From Panax quinquefolius (taxonomy: Eukaryota; Streptophyta; Magnoliopsida; Apiales; Araliaceae): a stretch of 64,000 bases of DNA. Shown in pieces: positions 1 through 11,900 of this stretch. The stretch's first letter is position 1; every line of letters begins with the position of its first letter. The notes below the pieces were generated by a model, which worked only from the letters and a program-made list of their open reading frames with translations, was not told the origin of the DNA and did no database searches. The stretch covers positions 45,870,464 to 45,934,463 of the forward strand of contig CM035162.1 of NCBI GenBank assembly GCA_020205615.1, read 5' to 3'. The position numbers were made by a program, and so were the translations under genes.

Positions 1-1193
1 AAATTGTATTCTTTTCGCTTCTTAATGAATTAACACATTCAAGAATCAATTTATAATTTAGTTCACAAATCAACTACTAATTTTAGACTCCAACATGCCA
101 TATTCATACACACACTCACTGAAATCACTTTCTTTACTTTTTTAACGTAATTTTCCTAAATTAATATCCCAAATCCTTGTTATAACATCACAATTAAAAA
201 ATAAACACAATCAATCACTTTATAAATCAGAAGTTCATCAAAATTCCATTATAGAGAGGTCGAAGACAATTTTATTATTTTACAATGAAACTCAAGAACA
301 GAAAATTTTCATATACGTAAAATTAAAGCTTTAGAAATTAAATCTATACCTTCAATTTGCATGTTTAACCAACAAGAATGAATAGCTTTGATTTCTCAAA
401 CTCTTTCCTTCAAACTCACAAGCATCTCTCTTTTTCTTTCTCTCTTTTCTCTTTATTTCTTCTATGTTCTTCATCTCTGCTATTCTCAGGCTTAAGCCAA
501 ATACAAATGGTGCGTGAAAATAAAGCAAAAATGACAACCATAATGCATACAACTTAATTTTTTTTGTCAGTTACAAACTTAAATATAAATTAATTGTTAA
601 AAATTTTCAAATAATTTATCAGTTAAAATTTCAAAAGCCACAAGGCTTTGTTTGGATAAAACCAATTAAAATTAAAGACTTAATATCTTTAAGCCTTGTT
701 TGGAAAAACTGAATTAAAACTCTCTAATTTATTTTAATAAATCACTTGTTATATGGTTTAATAGTCACCCTCTAATTAATTAAATTCTAATATTTTAATT
801 AATCATTTAAAATTATAATTTTACTTAACAAAACTTTAAATCTCTAATTCAATTATTAAATGATATTAACACATAATTATTCAACAACTAACTTAATCAT
901 TACTAATTTTCTCTAATTTAATTATTAAATTAAATTAGAATAGTACCATTATATAATATGATAATTAGTTAACCACTCGCTTAATTTAATTAAATTATTA
1001 AATTAAATTTCAACCCACAAAATTACTTGAACATCAACTTAGTTAATATATTTTACTTAATTAAGTTAGCACACAATTATTCATGAATTATTTATTTAAC
1101 TAATAAATAATCAAAACAAACACATCAATTAAAATATTTATTTAAATTACAAATAAATATTTGAAATTATAAATGAAATTCTGGATTGTTACA
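1..1193 (-). mobile_element. Chromovirus-like LTR, 5' part, cut by the window edge
   Basis: Read on the minus strand, an LTR-like start TGTAACAATCC begins at 1193, just where similarity to a copia LTR stops. About 680 bases further on comes a purine-rich leader (about 410-510) that resembles the leader of the minus-strand LTR at 24255-26712: both carry a TTTGTATTTGG-type string and a GGTATA string, in the same order. The block is very AT-rich. The small open frame at 352-552 lies in this leader and is probably untranslated. I infer an LTR of the same or a related family as element B, inserted into the copia LTR. The rest lies outside the window, so no target duplication can be checked. Confidence 0.5.
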
Positions 1194-1603
1194 AAAACTC
1201 CATTTGGTATTCCTTAGCGAGTCACGTTCTGTGAACTTATTCTCCAATAATCACTTACATACTTGCTTTAGTGTCCACACAAATGATCACGAGATCAATC
1301 ATTCTCATCCAATGAGCAAGCAACGTATGTATCAATCTATCCGAATTCACTAATCTCCTTTTTAGTAATCCATTGATTGAGAATATTTTAGTTTTAAGCT
1401 ATCTAAGAATTTAGATGTCATTAGCATGATCTCATCATGATTCTAAAAGCATTGCTTAAAACTATGGATTTATCACATATTATTAAAATAGCACCATGTA
1501 GATAATAAATGCCTTTAATAAATAATTCTTTTATTAATAAATAAATAAGATTGATTACAAAGTATATGCTTTATCATCATACATGATTGGCTTGTATGCA
1601 TAC
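1194..1603 (-). mobile_element. Copia LTR fragment, split by gypsy A1
   Basis: This is an inverted copy of the first about 425 bases of the copia LTR at 54982-56827. The match covers the stretch ending at 55400, including its CTCATTGGATGAG and TCATTTGTGTGGA strings. It is interrupted at 1603 by element A1 and resumes for a few bases at 11271-11278, where its terminal TGAAAGTA (minus strand) lies. The other side stops abruptly at 1194 against a minus-strand chromovirus-like LTR, so only the 5' quarter of the LTR is present. Confidence 0.85.
1599..1603. repeat. Target site duplication of gypsy A1, left copy
   Basis: CATAC directly precedes the TGTAAGACC start of the A1 5' LTR and recurs directly after the GTCACA end of the 3' LTR at 11266-11270. 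A 5-bp duplication is normal for LTR-retrotransposon integrase. Removing A1 and one copy restores a continuous copia LTR end. Confidence 0.95.
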
Positions 1604-4470
1604 TGTAAGACCCCGAAATTTTTAAATAAAAAGGAATTTCCTTTATTTTGAAATAGTAAGGGTTGATTTGATTAATGTGGATAGTTAAGGGTTAAATACG
1701 CAAATATTTCAAATTAAGCAAGTGGTTATAAAATATTCATTATCGTTGGGAATATTCGTTTGGTCGTGGAATATTCGCATCGCTTGTGGAATATTCGTAT
1801 TAACCACAGCCGTGACCGTGTGTGGGCCCCATAACGGAAAGTGATTGGATGAAGAAAACGACAAATATAAGTTGTTTTTAAATAACTCACAGTAGTTATT
1901 ACAATTATCATCGTTGGAATACCCTTAGGTTAAAACACACTAATACGCGTTGTTGAACAAGAAGACACCAGTATTGCACCAATTATTGATTCTTACGTGA
2001 AGAAGGCACTACTCAATAATGGTTACGATAATTCTTGCTCAAAGATTTTATTGAGTTAATAATTGTCATGCGTTGATATTTTATATTCTTTGTTGTTTCA
2101 ATAATTGTCATTACACAAAGATCTTTCATTATCGAAGCAATAATTCATATTATCTGAATAATATTATTAGATAACATTATTGGCAATGTCTAGAAAGTTC
2201 TGCCTAAGGAGAGGTTTGGTCATCTAATCAAGCGCCAAGAAGAAGAAATTCTTATTGAAAGCCCCTCTTCCTGGAATTGCACGGTTGTCAATATTGTGAT
2301 TACGTAATATTATTTGTGAATAATTAATTATTGATTTATATGATGAGGAAAATATTGATTTTATGTGGATATAGATGGAGAAAATTTTTAAAATGACAAT
2401 TGTTGAAAATTAATATTTTATCTTTTTCTCGATAAAATAATTCATTTAAATATATTATTTTAATAATATATTAACGGTGATATTTTTACAATGAATGTGG
2501 GATATATGAGTATATGAGGAGGAAGAGTATTTTGTGGCATTAAATGTTTAACACATGTTTTGTGTGTTGGTGGACACAATTATTGAATCAAAATTTGATT
2601 ATAATCAGTAAAATCGCTTGGCTTGTGGATTTCATTACGATTTTTGTTTGGAATTTGGAAAAACTTTCTTCTGCAAAGTGGTAGAGAATTGAATTTCCTA
2701 TAAAACTCATGAGATTCGAATTTTCTGATGAAAGGGCTATTTATTATGAATTATTGAAGTTCAAGTCTCAAATAATTGATTTTTGGGAGTTTAAATTATT
2801 TTTGTTAAGAAAAACGTTTTTTGTATTTTTTTGGACATCATTAACATGTGTGGCTGGTGTTTTGACCAAAAGGTGGGCTAAGGAAAATTTGTATAATTAT
2901 ATTAATATTATATTAAATTTTCTGCTTTTGGTGTTCTAAGCATTTTCCTATAAATAGGGTGCTTAGGTTAGAATTGAAAATCACACCGAAACTGAAGTTT
3001 TCTCTCTATTTCTCTCTCGATATTTTGAGCGTATTCTTGTGAGTATTTTGAGTATACTTTGAGTATTGCTAGATTTTGCAAAGTTCCTTCAAAGACTATA
3101 CCCTTTATTTCTAGCTAAAGTACTTGATCTTTCGAGGTAAGGGATATTATTTTTTTTGTAATGATATTATTTCTTCAATATCATTATGTCAAATGTTGAT
3201 CTGAAGTTTTATCAAATTTGGAACTTTTTCATGCTCTCGGGTTACTATTCATGGGTTACTATTCATGAGTTACTATTCACGAGTTACTATTCATGAGTTA
3301 CTATTCACGAGTTACTATTCACGAAAGTACTATTCTGAAGCGTGAAAGATGTTTTTGTGGAATTTCTATCTTTTGGTGTCGAGAGTTACTATTCACGATA
3401 TCTGCAACTATTCACGATATCTGGCACTATTCACGATACGGTATTATTCAATTTAAAAATAAAATTTCTTCTTTTCGTTCAAAACATCTATTCGGATACT
3501 AACTCGATTGTATCCATGTTTTGATCATTCTTGAATTTTACACCACTATGATTATTTTTGAGGTATTTTTGGACGTGGATAAAACCAAGTACGAATCCTT
3601 AATCCTTAATCCTTGTCATTTTGTTTCAATCGGATTCGTTTCTTTAAAAATATTTTCATCATCCTCGGTCTTAAATGATGATATTATGGAATATCTTTGG
3701 CCCCAGTAGTGCAAAGATGAATGATTTCTTAAGAATATCTTTGGCCAGAGTGCAAAGATGAATGATTTCTGAAGAATATCTTTGGCCAGTAGTGCAAAGA
3801 TGAACAGTGTTGAGATGAATATGACCGATTGATTAATATCTTTGGCTTCAGAAAGTGAAGATGAACAGTGTTTAAATGAATACGACTAATCGATGAATAT
3901 CTTTGGCTCAGAGTGCAAAGATGAATATTTGATTTGAGATGAATATTGATTGATGTTACGTGGATAAAATATTGATGATGGACCGTTAAATTCATAGATT
4001 ATAGTAGATTTCATTCTCTACGTAACTCTTCTATGAATTATTATTTCACTGCGAATATTGATCCAAACTTGTTGTCTATCAGTATTCTATCGTATTTTTC
4101 CTCGTTGAAGACTAACGATAATTTGTTGTATATTATCTTAGTCATAATATTCTTTATCGGGCTAGTTGAGCTCACCCTTTCCTTGTTGTTCCATTTTTCT
4201 TCTCGTGAGGCGAGAATGTAGCGAGTACTTAGTCGGGGTATGGAATGAAGATTCTAGAGAGAGTTGTTTAGTAGTCCTCACCATTTTTGTAAAATAATGA
4301 ATCAATAATGTGATGAGGATTTATTTGAGTATAGATATTGTCTAAGAAGATAATATTTGTATTCAAACTCTCGCTTTTATGTTGTAATAATAAAGTTGTA
4401 GTTGTTTTCATACCATGTATTTGGCGACTTCGTAATGGGTGTTGTGTATACCTATTTTGGGGGCGTCACA
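1604..4470 (+). repeat. 5' LTR of gypsy A1
   Basis: Starts TGTAAGACCCCG and ends GGGGGCGTCACA. It has four close GGAATATTCG-like strings (about 1735-1800), a TATA box (2949-2956), an array of about eleven TACTATTCACG-type units (3241-3450), and a second array with a period near 60 bp built on ATCTTTGG...GTGCAAAGATGAA (3683-3935). The U3-R-U5 order is as expected. It aligns end to end with 8410-11265; differences are mostly small indels. Confidence 0.93.
2949..2956 (+). promoter_or_regulatory. LTR TATA box (A1 5' LTR)
   Basis: TATAAATA followed by GGGTGCTTAGG and a CT-rich leader. The same box occurs at the equivalent place in three related LTR copies (9741-9748 and 58480-58487, plus a weaker form near 52380), which supports it as the LTR core promoter. 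Confidence 0.7.
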
Positions 4471-4471
4471 A

Positions 4472-4485
4472 TTGGTATCGAGCTT
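4472..4485 (+). other. Primer-binding site of gypsy A1
   Basis: TTGGTATCGAGCTT lies one base after the LTR end. It resembles the plant initiator-tRNA-Met site TTGGTATCAGAGC with a small lesion. Confidence 0.8.
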
Positions 4486-4661
4486 AGGATATGATCTCCA
4501 TGCGGAGATCGGGGAATAGAACTAGGAGGGAGAGACGAGTAAATCCTTCCTAGCTGAGTGTGTCCTACCTAAGCTTATTTGTTAGTTGGTCAAGATATAG
4601 GGATATTATGTGATATATTGATTTCCTTAATTAACCCTTATTTTATGACAAGTATTTGAGA

Positions 4662-5440
4662 ATGTCGACCGAGAATATTAACAAGGGAGTAAATGAGACC
4701 GTGGAGATGCCCAGACTCACCAACGAGGAGAACGTGTAACAGTCGGCAATGTTCCTCCCGTGAACAACACCAATGAAAGCGATGATGAACGAGGGATGTT
4801 TAGAAGCTTTTTGCGCTTCATGCAAAATCGCATTTGAGGAGACTCGTGTTCAAAATACAGAGGAGGAAATGATAGAAATTCACGAATGGTCACAAAACCA
4901 AGCAGCTTCAAAGAGTTGGGACCACCTGCACTCAGGGAAAGCCGGATCCGATTAAGGCGAGAGACGTGGGTCAAACAAATTACCAAGATATTCGATGTCT
5001 TGGGATGCACGGAGAACAGAAAGTTCCATTCGCCACCTTTATGTTCCGTGGCGAAAGGCAGATTCATCGGTGGGAATCAGTGAAGCGTACCCATCCAAAT
5101 TTTCAAAGATGTCATGGGAGACGTTTGAAAGCAGTTCAATGACAAGTACTTCCCCGAAAGTATTCGTCTATATGAAGGAAGTGGAGTTTATTAGACTAGA
5201 GCGTAATAACATGACGGTGTCCCAAAGACGAGGCGAAGTTCATGAGTTATCCGTGTTTGCACCTCATTTGGTGGAGAATGAGGAACGATGACGCGGATGT
5301 TTCGAGAGGTTTGAAACCCGACATACGCCAAGATCTCATTTCTCATAAATTTTCTCTCTATTCGGATGTTGTCACAATGGGCTCAATTGTTAGAGCGAGA
5401 TAACGAGTACGTTCAACCGAGGGACCATAACCGTGGATCA
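4662..5440 (+). pseudogene. Gag remnant of gypsy A1
   Basis: A decayed Gag reading starts at ATG 4662 and can be followed against the better-kept copy in A4 (59942-60765). Recognisable pieces are a TRVQNT string near 4850, a KQITKIFDVLG-like stretch near 4975-5005 and FIRLERNNMTVSQR near 5185. Each lies in a different frame and is separated by indels. Gag would build the virus-like particle in the cytoplasm; this copy cannot encode it. Many lesions fall where A4 has CAG or CTG. Confidence 0.8.
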
Positions 5441-5629
5441 TACCAAGATAGCGCCATCATCGAATAACGATAACCAAAGGAGAAAGAAGAATACGAGACA
5501 AAGGCGGTAACCACTCGTGGTAATCGTGGCCATGAAAATAGACGAAGCGAGTGGGAGGAGATTTTAAAAAGAGGAGATTCAATAACGACCATGTGAAGAC
5601 GCCGGCGCTATATAGCAACTAGTTTTAAG

Positions 5630-6345
5630 GGAGGAGAACGACCACCGTCAGACATGTTACAAATGCGGAAAGAGGGACATATCATTAAACCGCCTACAAC
5701 AACAGCTTTAAGGTATGCTATAGTTGTGGAAAGGAAGGACATATCGCCGAGATTAGACGCAGTGGCGAAACCTAGTTCAATTTGGGGACGGTGACTCAAA
5801 AGACTATCCCGTAAAAGTCAAAGTCAACGATTTCTGAAGAGCGCTTTGTCGTGACCTCATTAAAATGCAAGGAACCCAAACGAAGTTAGCACGGGTTAAT
5901 CAATTATAAATTCTTGCAAGTATATACCTTACTAGATATCTGTTCTACCCATTCTTTTATCTCTCTTACTTAGGCCAACGCTTAAACTTGACTCGAGAGA
6001 AATTAGACTTTGACTTATCTATGGAAACTCCGTTAGAGAAACTTTCATCACATCCACCGTTTATAAATCTTGCTTGATTCAGTTGGCACTATCACATTAC
6101 ACCGTTAACCTTATTTCTATAGAGATATTTGTTTTGATGTGATTTTAAGGTTAACTACTCATCACGCCGAAATTGATTATTTTCGTAAGGTTGTTAGTTT
6201 TCATATTCCTAAGCAACCTTTTATTCAATTCAAGCAATCAAACCATTGTAGTCAAACATTTTCATATCAAGCCATGAAGTCATTCGCTTATTACGGATGT
6301 CAAATTTTCTTAGTCCATGTTATGGATTTGAATAAAGACACGCCG
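5630..6345 (+). pseudogene. Zinc-knuckle and protease remnant of gypsy A1
   Basis: CYKCGKEGHI can be read near 5650-5680 (first CCHC knuckle) and a second knuckle-like GKEGHIAE near 5730. Downstream, 5880-6345 aligns with the A4 protease segment (61130-61610): LLD followed by a damaged TGSTHSF, then a conserved stretch covering ADYFRKVVSFHIPKQP-like residues near 6170-6215. The active-site DTG cannot be read in frame. This is the aspartic protease that would mature Gag-Pol. Confidence 0.75.
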
Positions 6346-6475
6346 ATTTGAATAATATTCCCATTGTTATTGATTTTCCCGACGATTTTACAAGAATTTC
6401 TTGCTTACTCCCAAAGCCCGATATTAAATTTTGTATCGACTTTGAACCCTAGAGACAAAACTCATTTCTAAAATC

Positions 6476-6915
6476 TCATATCGAATGGCTCCTATTGAAC
6501 TTCGTGAGTTAAAATTCAACTATAGAATTTGGTACCGAGCCTTTATCTTGTGACTTCCTTTGTGGAATTCACCTAAGCCGACTCTCTGTAGGGGACGCCA
6601 TATTCATGCGATAGTAAATCGATAGGTGTCATTGTGACGTCTATCCAAGATTGGGATATGAGTCACAATGAGAGAAACCTAAGTCGATGAATCGAAATAC
6701 GTAGCTTTCAGGCTTAGTTGGTTATTATCGGAGATTCGTTGAAGGATATTCTCGAATCGCTATTCCGTTAACTTAGTGACTCGAAAAGATACAAAATTCA
6801 GTATGGAGCGAGGAATGCGAGAAGATTTTCCAAGAGCTCAAGAGGCGACTCATTTCGCACATATTCTAACCATACCATCTTGAAAAAGCGAACGTGGTAG
6901 GTGACGCGTTGAGTA
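6476..6915 (+). pseudogene. Collapsed RT/RNase H remnant of gypsy A1
   Basis: The RT N-terminal marker SYRMAPIEL reads near 6478-6504. The next recognisable marker is the thumb string [13 protein letters not shown] near 6720, only about 240 bases later; in A4 the same two markers are about 700 bases apart. The palm with its YVDD-type motif is therefore missing or scrambled. A similar collapse removes RNase H: the sequence passes from the end of RT (about 6860) straight to ANVVGDALSRRS (about 6888), its last few residues. Loss of both active sites makes A1 strictly non-autonomous. Confidence 0.8.
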
Positions 6916-7114
6916 GAAGATCATATCGGAACGAAAAGGATGATGTCAAGTATACGACAGAGCCAACTTTAATAGAAAAAGTTAAGGTTGCTCGAGCCAC
7001 CGAATCCGAGCCGATGCGTAAGAAAAAGTACAAGAAGGAGCTATTCCTAGGCGAGAATTGATGAAGAAGGAATACTTGAGTCCACTCTGACTTTGTGGTT
7101 CCTAATGACTCGAT

Positions 7115-8395
7115 TTGAAGTACAAGATTATGATGGAGGCACACAATACGCCATTTGCAATCCATCCAGGGAGTAACAAAATGTATTATGATCTTCAACA
7201 TACATTTTGGTGGAACAATATGAAGAGAGAGATTGCAAAGTTTATCTCGATGTGTTTAACTTGCCAACGTGTAAAGGGGGAGCATCTTGTACCTAAGGGT
7301 CCGTTGCAACCACTTGAGATTCTGGAATGGAAGTGGGAACACATTACCACGAATTTCATTACTAATCTTCCCAAGGTTTCTCAAGGCATAGATGCGATTT
7401 GGGTTATTGTTGATAGATTAACCAAGTCTCCGCTTATTTCTTATCGATACTGAGACTTATTCCTCGAACGCCTTTCTCGTATGTACGTAAATGAGATTGT
7501 GAGATTGCATGGCATGCCAAGATCCATAGTTTTGGGTTTTGGGTTAGTTTGTAGAAAGCTATGGGCACGAATTTACTATTCAGGCTTGGCATACCATCCT
7601 CAAACGGATGGGCAATCGAAAGGACTACTCAAACTCTTGAAGATATATTAAAACTCGTGTCCTAGATTTCAAAGGAAGTTGGGATAAGTACTTGCCATCG
7701 GTGGAATTCTCATACAACAATAGTTATTAAACAAATATAGGCATGGTTCCATTCAAGCATTATATGGACAAAAATGTCGTTCTCCAATATGTTGGGATGA
7801 GGTGGGTGAAGCAACATTGTTGGGACCCGAAGTTAAGTACGTATGACTAATGATTCGACAACGTATACAAACCAACACAAGAAGATCGACAAAAGAGTTA
7901 TGCGAATCTTCATCGAAAGGACGTGGAATTTAGTGTAGGGATCATGTATTGTTGCGAGTTGCTCCATGGAAGGGAGTTATAAGATTTGGGAAGAGAGGAA
8001 AGCTCAATCCACGATTTATCTATCCATTTCAAATTCTCGACCGAGTAGGAAATGTGTAGCTATGACTCACTTGCGTTACCTCCGAGTATGTCTCGTGTTC
8101 ATAATGTGTTTCACATATCCGTATTTCAGTAAATATGTGAAAGACCCGAACCACGTTATTGAGTTAGAACCGGACGAGATAGCCAAGACTTAACGTATGA
8201 GGAGGTACACAACAAGATTTTGGATAGGAAGGAGCATGTCCCACGCCAAGAAAGGTTATACCACAAGTTAAAGTTTTGTGGAGGAATCATGCTATAGAGG
8301 AAATGACCGGGAATTGGAAACGAAAATGAAAGCGAGGTATCCTCACCTTTTCAAAACACTGTGCGTCGTACGTCAATTTCGAGGACTTAAATTTC
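7115..8395 (+). pseudogene. Integrase remnant of gypsy A1
   Basis: Best-preserved part of A1. A 112-codon open stretch (7115-7453) holds the zinc-binding HHCC domain (H and H in AHNTPFAIHPGSNKMYYDL, then C-x2-C in CLTCQRV) and the start of the catalytic core. The core aspartate that A4 keeps in HITMDFVT is altered here (HITTNFIT, D to N). The rest (7464-8395) is frameshifted, but the C-terminal part is recognisable, ending in a WRNHAIEEMTGNW-like and YPHLF string as in Tekay-type pol. It would have catalysed cDNA integration. Confidence 0.85.
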
Positions 8396-8396
8396 A

Positions 8397-8409
8397 TAAG
8401 GAGGGAGGT
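8397..8409 (+). other. Polypurine tract of gypsy A1
   Basis: AAGGAGGGAGGT immediately precedes the 3' LTR, the normal position for plus-strand DNA priming. The equivalent tract in A3 is at 51193-51204. Confidence 0.85.
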
Positions 8410-11265
8410 TGTAAGACCAAAATTTTTAAATAAAAAGGAATTTCCTTTATTTTGAAATAGTAAGGGTTGATTTGATTAATGTGGATAGTTAAGGGTTAAA
8501 TACGCAAATATTTCAAATTAAGCAAGTGGTTATAAAATATTCATTATCGTCGGGAATATTCGTTTGGTCGTGGAATATTAAATCGCTTTGGGAATATTCG
8601 CATTACTGGCAAAAACCATGTGTGGGCCCCATAACTGAAAAGTGATTGGATGAAGAAAACGACAAATATAAGTTGTTTTTAAATAACTGCGTAGTTGTTA
8701 CCGAATTAATCTTGTTGGAATACCCTAAGGTTAAAACACACTAATACGCCGTTGTTGAACAAAGAAGACACCAGTATTGCACCAATTATTGATTCTTACG
8801 TAAGAAGGCACTACTCAATAATGGTTACGATAATTACCGCTCAAAGATTTTATCGAGTTAATAATTGTCATGCGTTGATATTTTATATTATCATTGTTTC
8901 AATAATTGTCATTACACAAGATCTTTCATTATCGAGCAATAATTCATATTATCCGAATAATATTATTAGATAACATTATTGGCAATGTCTAGAAAGTTCT
9001 GCCTAAGGAGAGGTTTGATCATCTAATCATACCAAGAAGAAAAGAAATTCTTATCGAAAGCCCCTCTTCCTAGAACCGCCTGTTGTCAATATTGTGATTC
9101 TGTAATATTATTTGTGAATAATTAATTATTGATTTATATGATGAGGAAAATATTGATTTTATGTGGATATAGATGGAGAAAATTTTTAAAATGACAATTG
9201 TTGAAAATTAATATTTTATCTTTTTCTCGATAAAATAATTCATTTAAATATATTATTTTAATAATATATTAACGGTGATATTTTTACAATGAATGTGGGA
9301 TATATGAGTATATGAGGAGGAAGAGTATTTTTGTGGCATTAAATGTTTAACACATGTTTTGTGTGTTGGTGGACACAATTATTGATCAAAATTTGATTAT
9401 AAATTTAAAATCGCCTGCTTGTGGATTTCGATCGATTTTTGTTTGGAATTTGGAAAAACTTTCTTCGCAAAGTGGTAGAGAATTGAATTTCCTATAAAAA
9501 CTCATGAGATTCGAATTTTCTGATGAAAGGGCTATTTATTATGAATTATTGAAGTTCAAGTTCAAATAATTGATTTTTGGGAGTTTAAATTATTTTTGTT
9601 AAGAAAAACGTTTTTGTATTTTTTGGACATCATTAACATGTGTGGCTGGTGTTTTGACCAAAAGGTGGGCTAAGAAAAATTTGTATAATTATATTAATAT
9701 TATATTAAATTTTCTCGCTTTGGTGTTCTAAGCATTTTCCTATAAATAGGTGCTTAGGTTAGAATTGAAAATCACACCGTAAACCTGAAGTTTTCTCTAT
9801 TTCTCTCTCGATATTTTGAGCGTATTCTTGTGAGTATTTTGAGTATACTTTGAGTATTGCTAGATTCGGTGCAAGTTCCCTTCAAAGACTATACCCTATT
9901 CTAAATGTAAGTAATCGATCTTTCGAGGTAAGGGATATTATTTTTTTGTAATGATATTATTTCTTCAATATCATTATCTTTGAAATGTTGATCCGAAGTT
10001 TTTATCAAATTTGGAACTTTTTCATGTCGGGGGTTACTATTCATGGGTTACTATTCATGAGTTACTATTCACGAAGTTACTATTCATGAGTTACTATTCA
10101 CGAGTTACTATTCACGAGTACTATTCATGAAGCGTGAAGATGTTTTTGTGGAATTTCTATCTTTTGGTGTCTGAAAGTTACTATTCACATATACTTGACT
10201 ATTCACGATATCTGACACTATTCACGATATACGGTACTATTCAATAGAAAAATAAAATTTCTTCTTTTCGTTCAAAACATCTATTCCGGATACTAACTCG
10301 ATTGTATCCATGTTTTGATCATTCTTGAATTTTACACCACTATGATTATTTTTGAGGTATTTTTGGACGTGGATAAAACCAAGTACCTAATCCTTAATCC
10401 TTAATCCTTGTCATTTTGTTTCACCGGATTCGCTTCTTTAAAAATATTTTTCATCATCCTCGCCTTAAATGATGATATTATGGAATATCTTTGGCACGTA
10501 GTGCAAAGATGAATGATTTCTTAAGAATATCTTTGGCCCAGAGTGCAAAGATGAATGATTTCTGAAGAATATCTTTGGCCCAGAGTGCAAAGATGAACAG
10601 TGTTGAGATGAACATGACCGATTGATTAATATCTTTGGCTCAGAGTGCAAAGATGAACAGTGTTTAAATGAACATGACTAATCGATGAATATCTTTGGCA
10701 CCATAGTGCAAAGATGAATATTTGATTTGAGATGAATATTGATTGATGTTACAGGATAAAATATTGATGATGGACCGTTAAATTCATAGATTATAGTAGA
10801 TTTCATTCTCTACGTAACTCTTCTACATGATTATTATTTCACGCTTGCTAATATTGATCCGAAACTTGTTGTCTATTGTATTCTATCGATTTTTCCTGTT
10901 GAAGACTAACGATAATTTGTTGTATATTATCTTAGTCATAATATTCTTTATTTGGCTAGTTGAGCTCACCCTTTTCCTTGTTGTTCCATTTTTCTTCTCG
11001 TGAGCGCGAGAATGTAGCGAGTACTTAGTGGGGGTATGGAATGAAGATTCTAGAGAGAGTTGTTTAGTAGTCCTCACCATTTTTGTAAAATAATGAATCA
11101 ATAATGTGATGAGGATTTATTTGAGTATAGATATTGTCTAGAAGATAATATTTGTATTCAAACTCTCAGTTTTACTGTTGTAATAATAAAGTTGTAGTTG
11201 TTTCTGTACCATGTATTTGGCGACTCAGAATGGGTGTTGTGTATACCTATTTTGGGGGCGTCACA
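8410..11265 (+). repeat. 3' LTR of gypsy A1
   Basis: Starts TGTAAGACC and ends GCGTCACA. It aligns with the 5' LTR over its whole length and has the same TATA box (9741-9748), TACTATTCACG array (10027-10235) and GTGCAAAGATGAA array (10484-10720). Differences from the 5' LTR are dominated by one- to four-base indels and local rewrites rather than clean transitions. Confidence 0.93.
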
Positions 11266-11270
11266 CATAC
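11266..11270. repeat. Target site duplication of gypsy A1, right copy
   Basis: CATAC, identical to 1599-1603. The copia LTR then resumes with TACTTTCA (11271-11278). Confidence 0.95.
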
Positions 11271-11278
11271 TACTTTCA
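11271..11278 (-). mobile_element. Terminal bases of the split copia LTR
   Basis: On the minus strand these bases read TGAAAGTA, the first bases of the copia LTR seen intact at 54982. Joined with 1603 and below they complete its 5' end. No polypurine tract follows at 11279, so this was a 5' LTR, a solo LTR or a fragment. Confidence 0.85.
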
Positions 11279-11900
11279 TAAATATGATAATGTAGTTCAT
11301 TGAAGCGATATAAGCTTTAAGTGGGAATCTATGCTAAAGGCAAGTTCCCTAACTCTATTAACTTTACATATTGTGTAAAATCTGAATTGTTGTTATATCG
11401 ACCATATCTACATCGAGCAATTATCTATTATTATTCAAAAATCGATTTTATATCTTGATGTTGTTGCAAGTATTGAACTTACCATTCCTAAATGTATTGT
11501 AAAAGTTGTCGAAGTCATTTGATTCGGCTAGACCAATATCATGTGTTAGAAAGCTATCAAAACCAATTGACTTAGTGCGGACTCTTATAAATCTACTGAG
11601 ATGAATAACCCTCATTGAAGGGGAAATTATATAACTATCTGGGAACTGACGTGCGCACATACTAGCATGTTTAAATGTTATGCATTACGTAGGGTACTTT
11701 AGGTTGATCACTTGTTGTACTTGCTTATATTGGATTTTCAGTATAATATTGTTAATTCTAGCAATAGTTCTTAGTCCATAGTGACTGCTCAGTGTTCATT
11801 ATTCTTGAACTTTGAAATGATTAAACTTTTTAAATATTGATGATATCTTTGAGACCATAGCAATTCTTATTTAGAAATATTGATACTTCTTGTTATTCTT
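11279..11900. other. Unassigned sequence between copia LTR and CACTA end
   Basis: About 620 bp of AT-rich sequence. I recognise no protein in it. A 70-codon minus-strand frame at 11448-11660 has no similarity I can name. It may be original flank of the copia LTR or interior of the first, truncated CACTA copy, because similarity between the two CACTA ends stops exactly at 11901. Confidence 0.4.

Larger units (their letters stand above)
1604..11265 (+). mobile_element. Complete but degenerate Ty3/gypsy element A1
   Basis: A 9.66-kb element bounded by two long, alignable LTRs (1604-4470 and 8410-11265, each TG...CA), with a 5-bp target duplication, a tRNA-Met-type primer-binding site right after the 5' LTR and a polypurine tract right before the 3' LTR. 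The internal region keeps the order gag, zinc knuckle, protease, RT remnant, integrase, as in Tekay/Del-like chromoviruses. Compared with its relative A4 (57278-64000) it has lost the RT catalytic core and almost all RNase H, and every frame is broken. It cannot be autonomous. It sits inside a minus-strand copia LTR. Confidence 0.93.

Noticed and set aside
352..552. 66-codon minus-strand frame
   Set aside because: Lies in the leader of a chromovirus-like LTR, low complexity, similar leader sequence recurs at 26590-26710 without the same frame.
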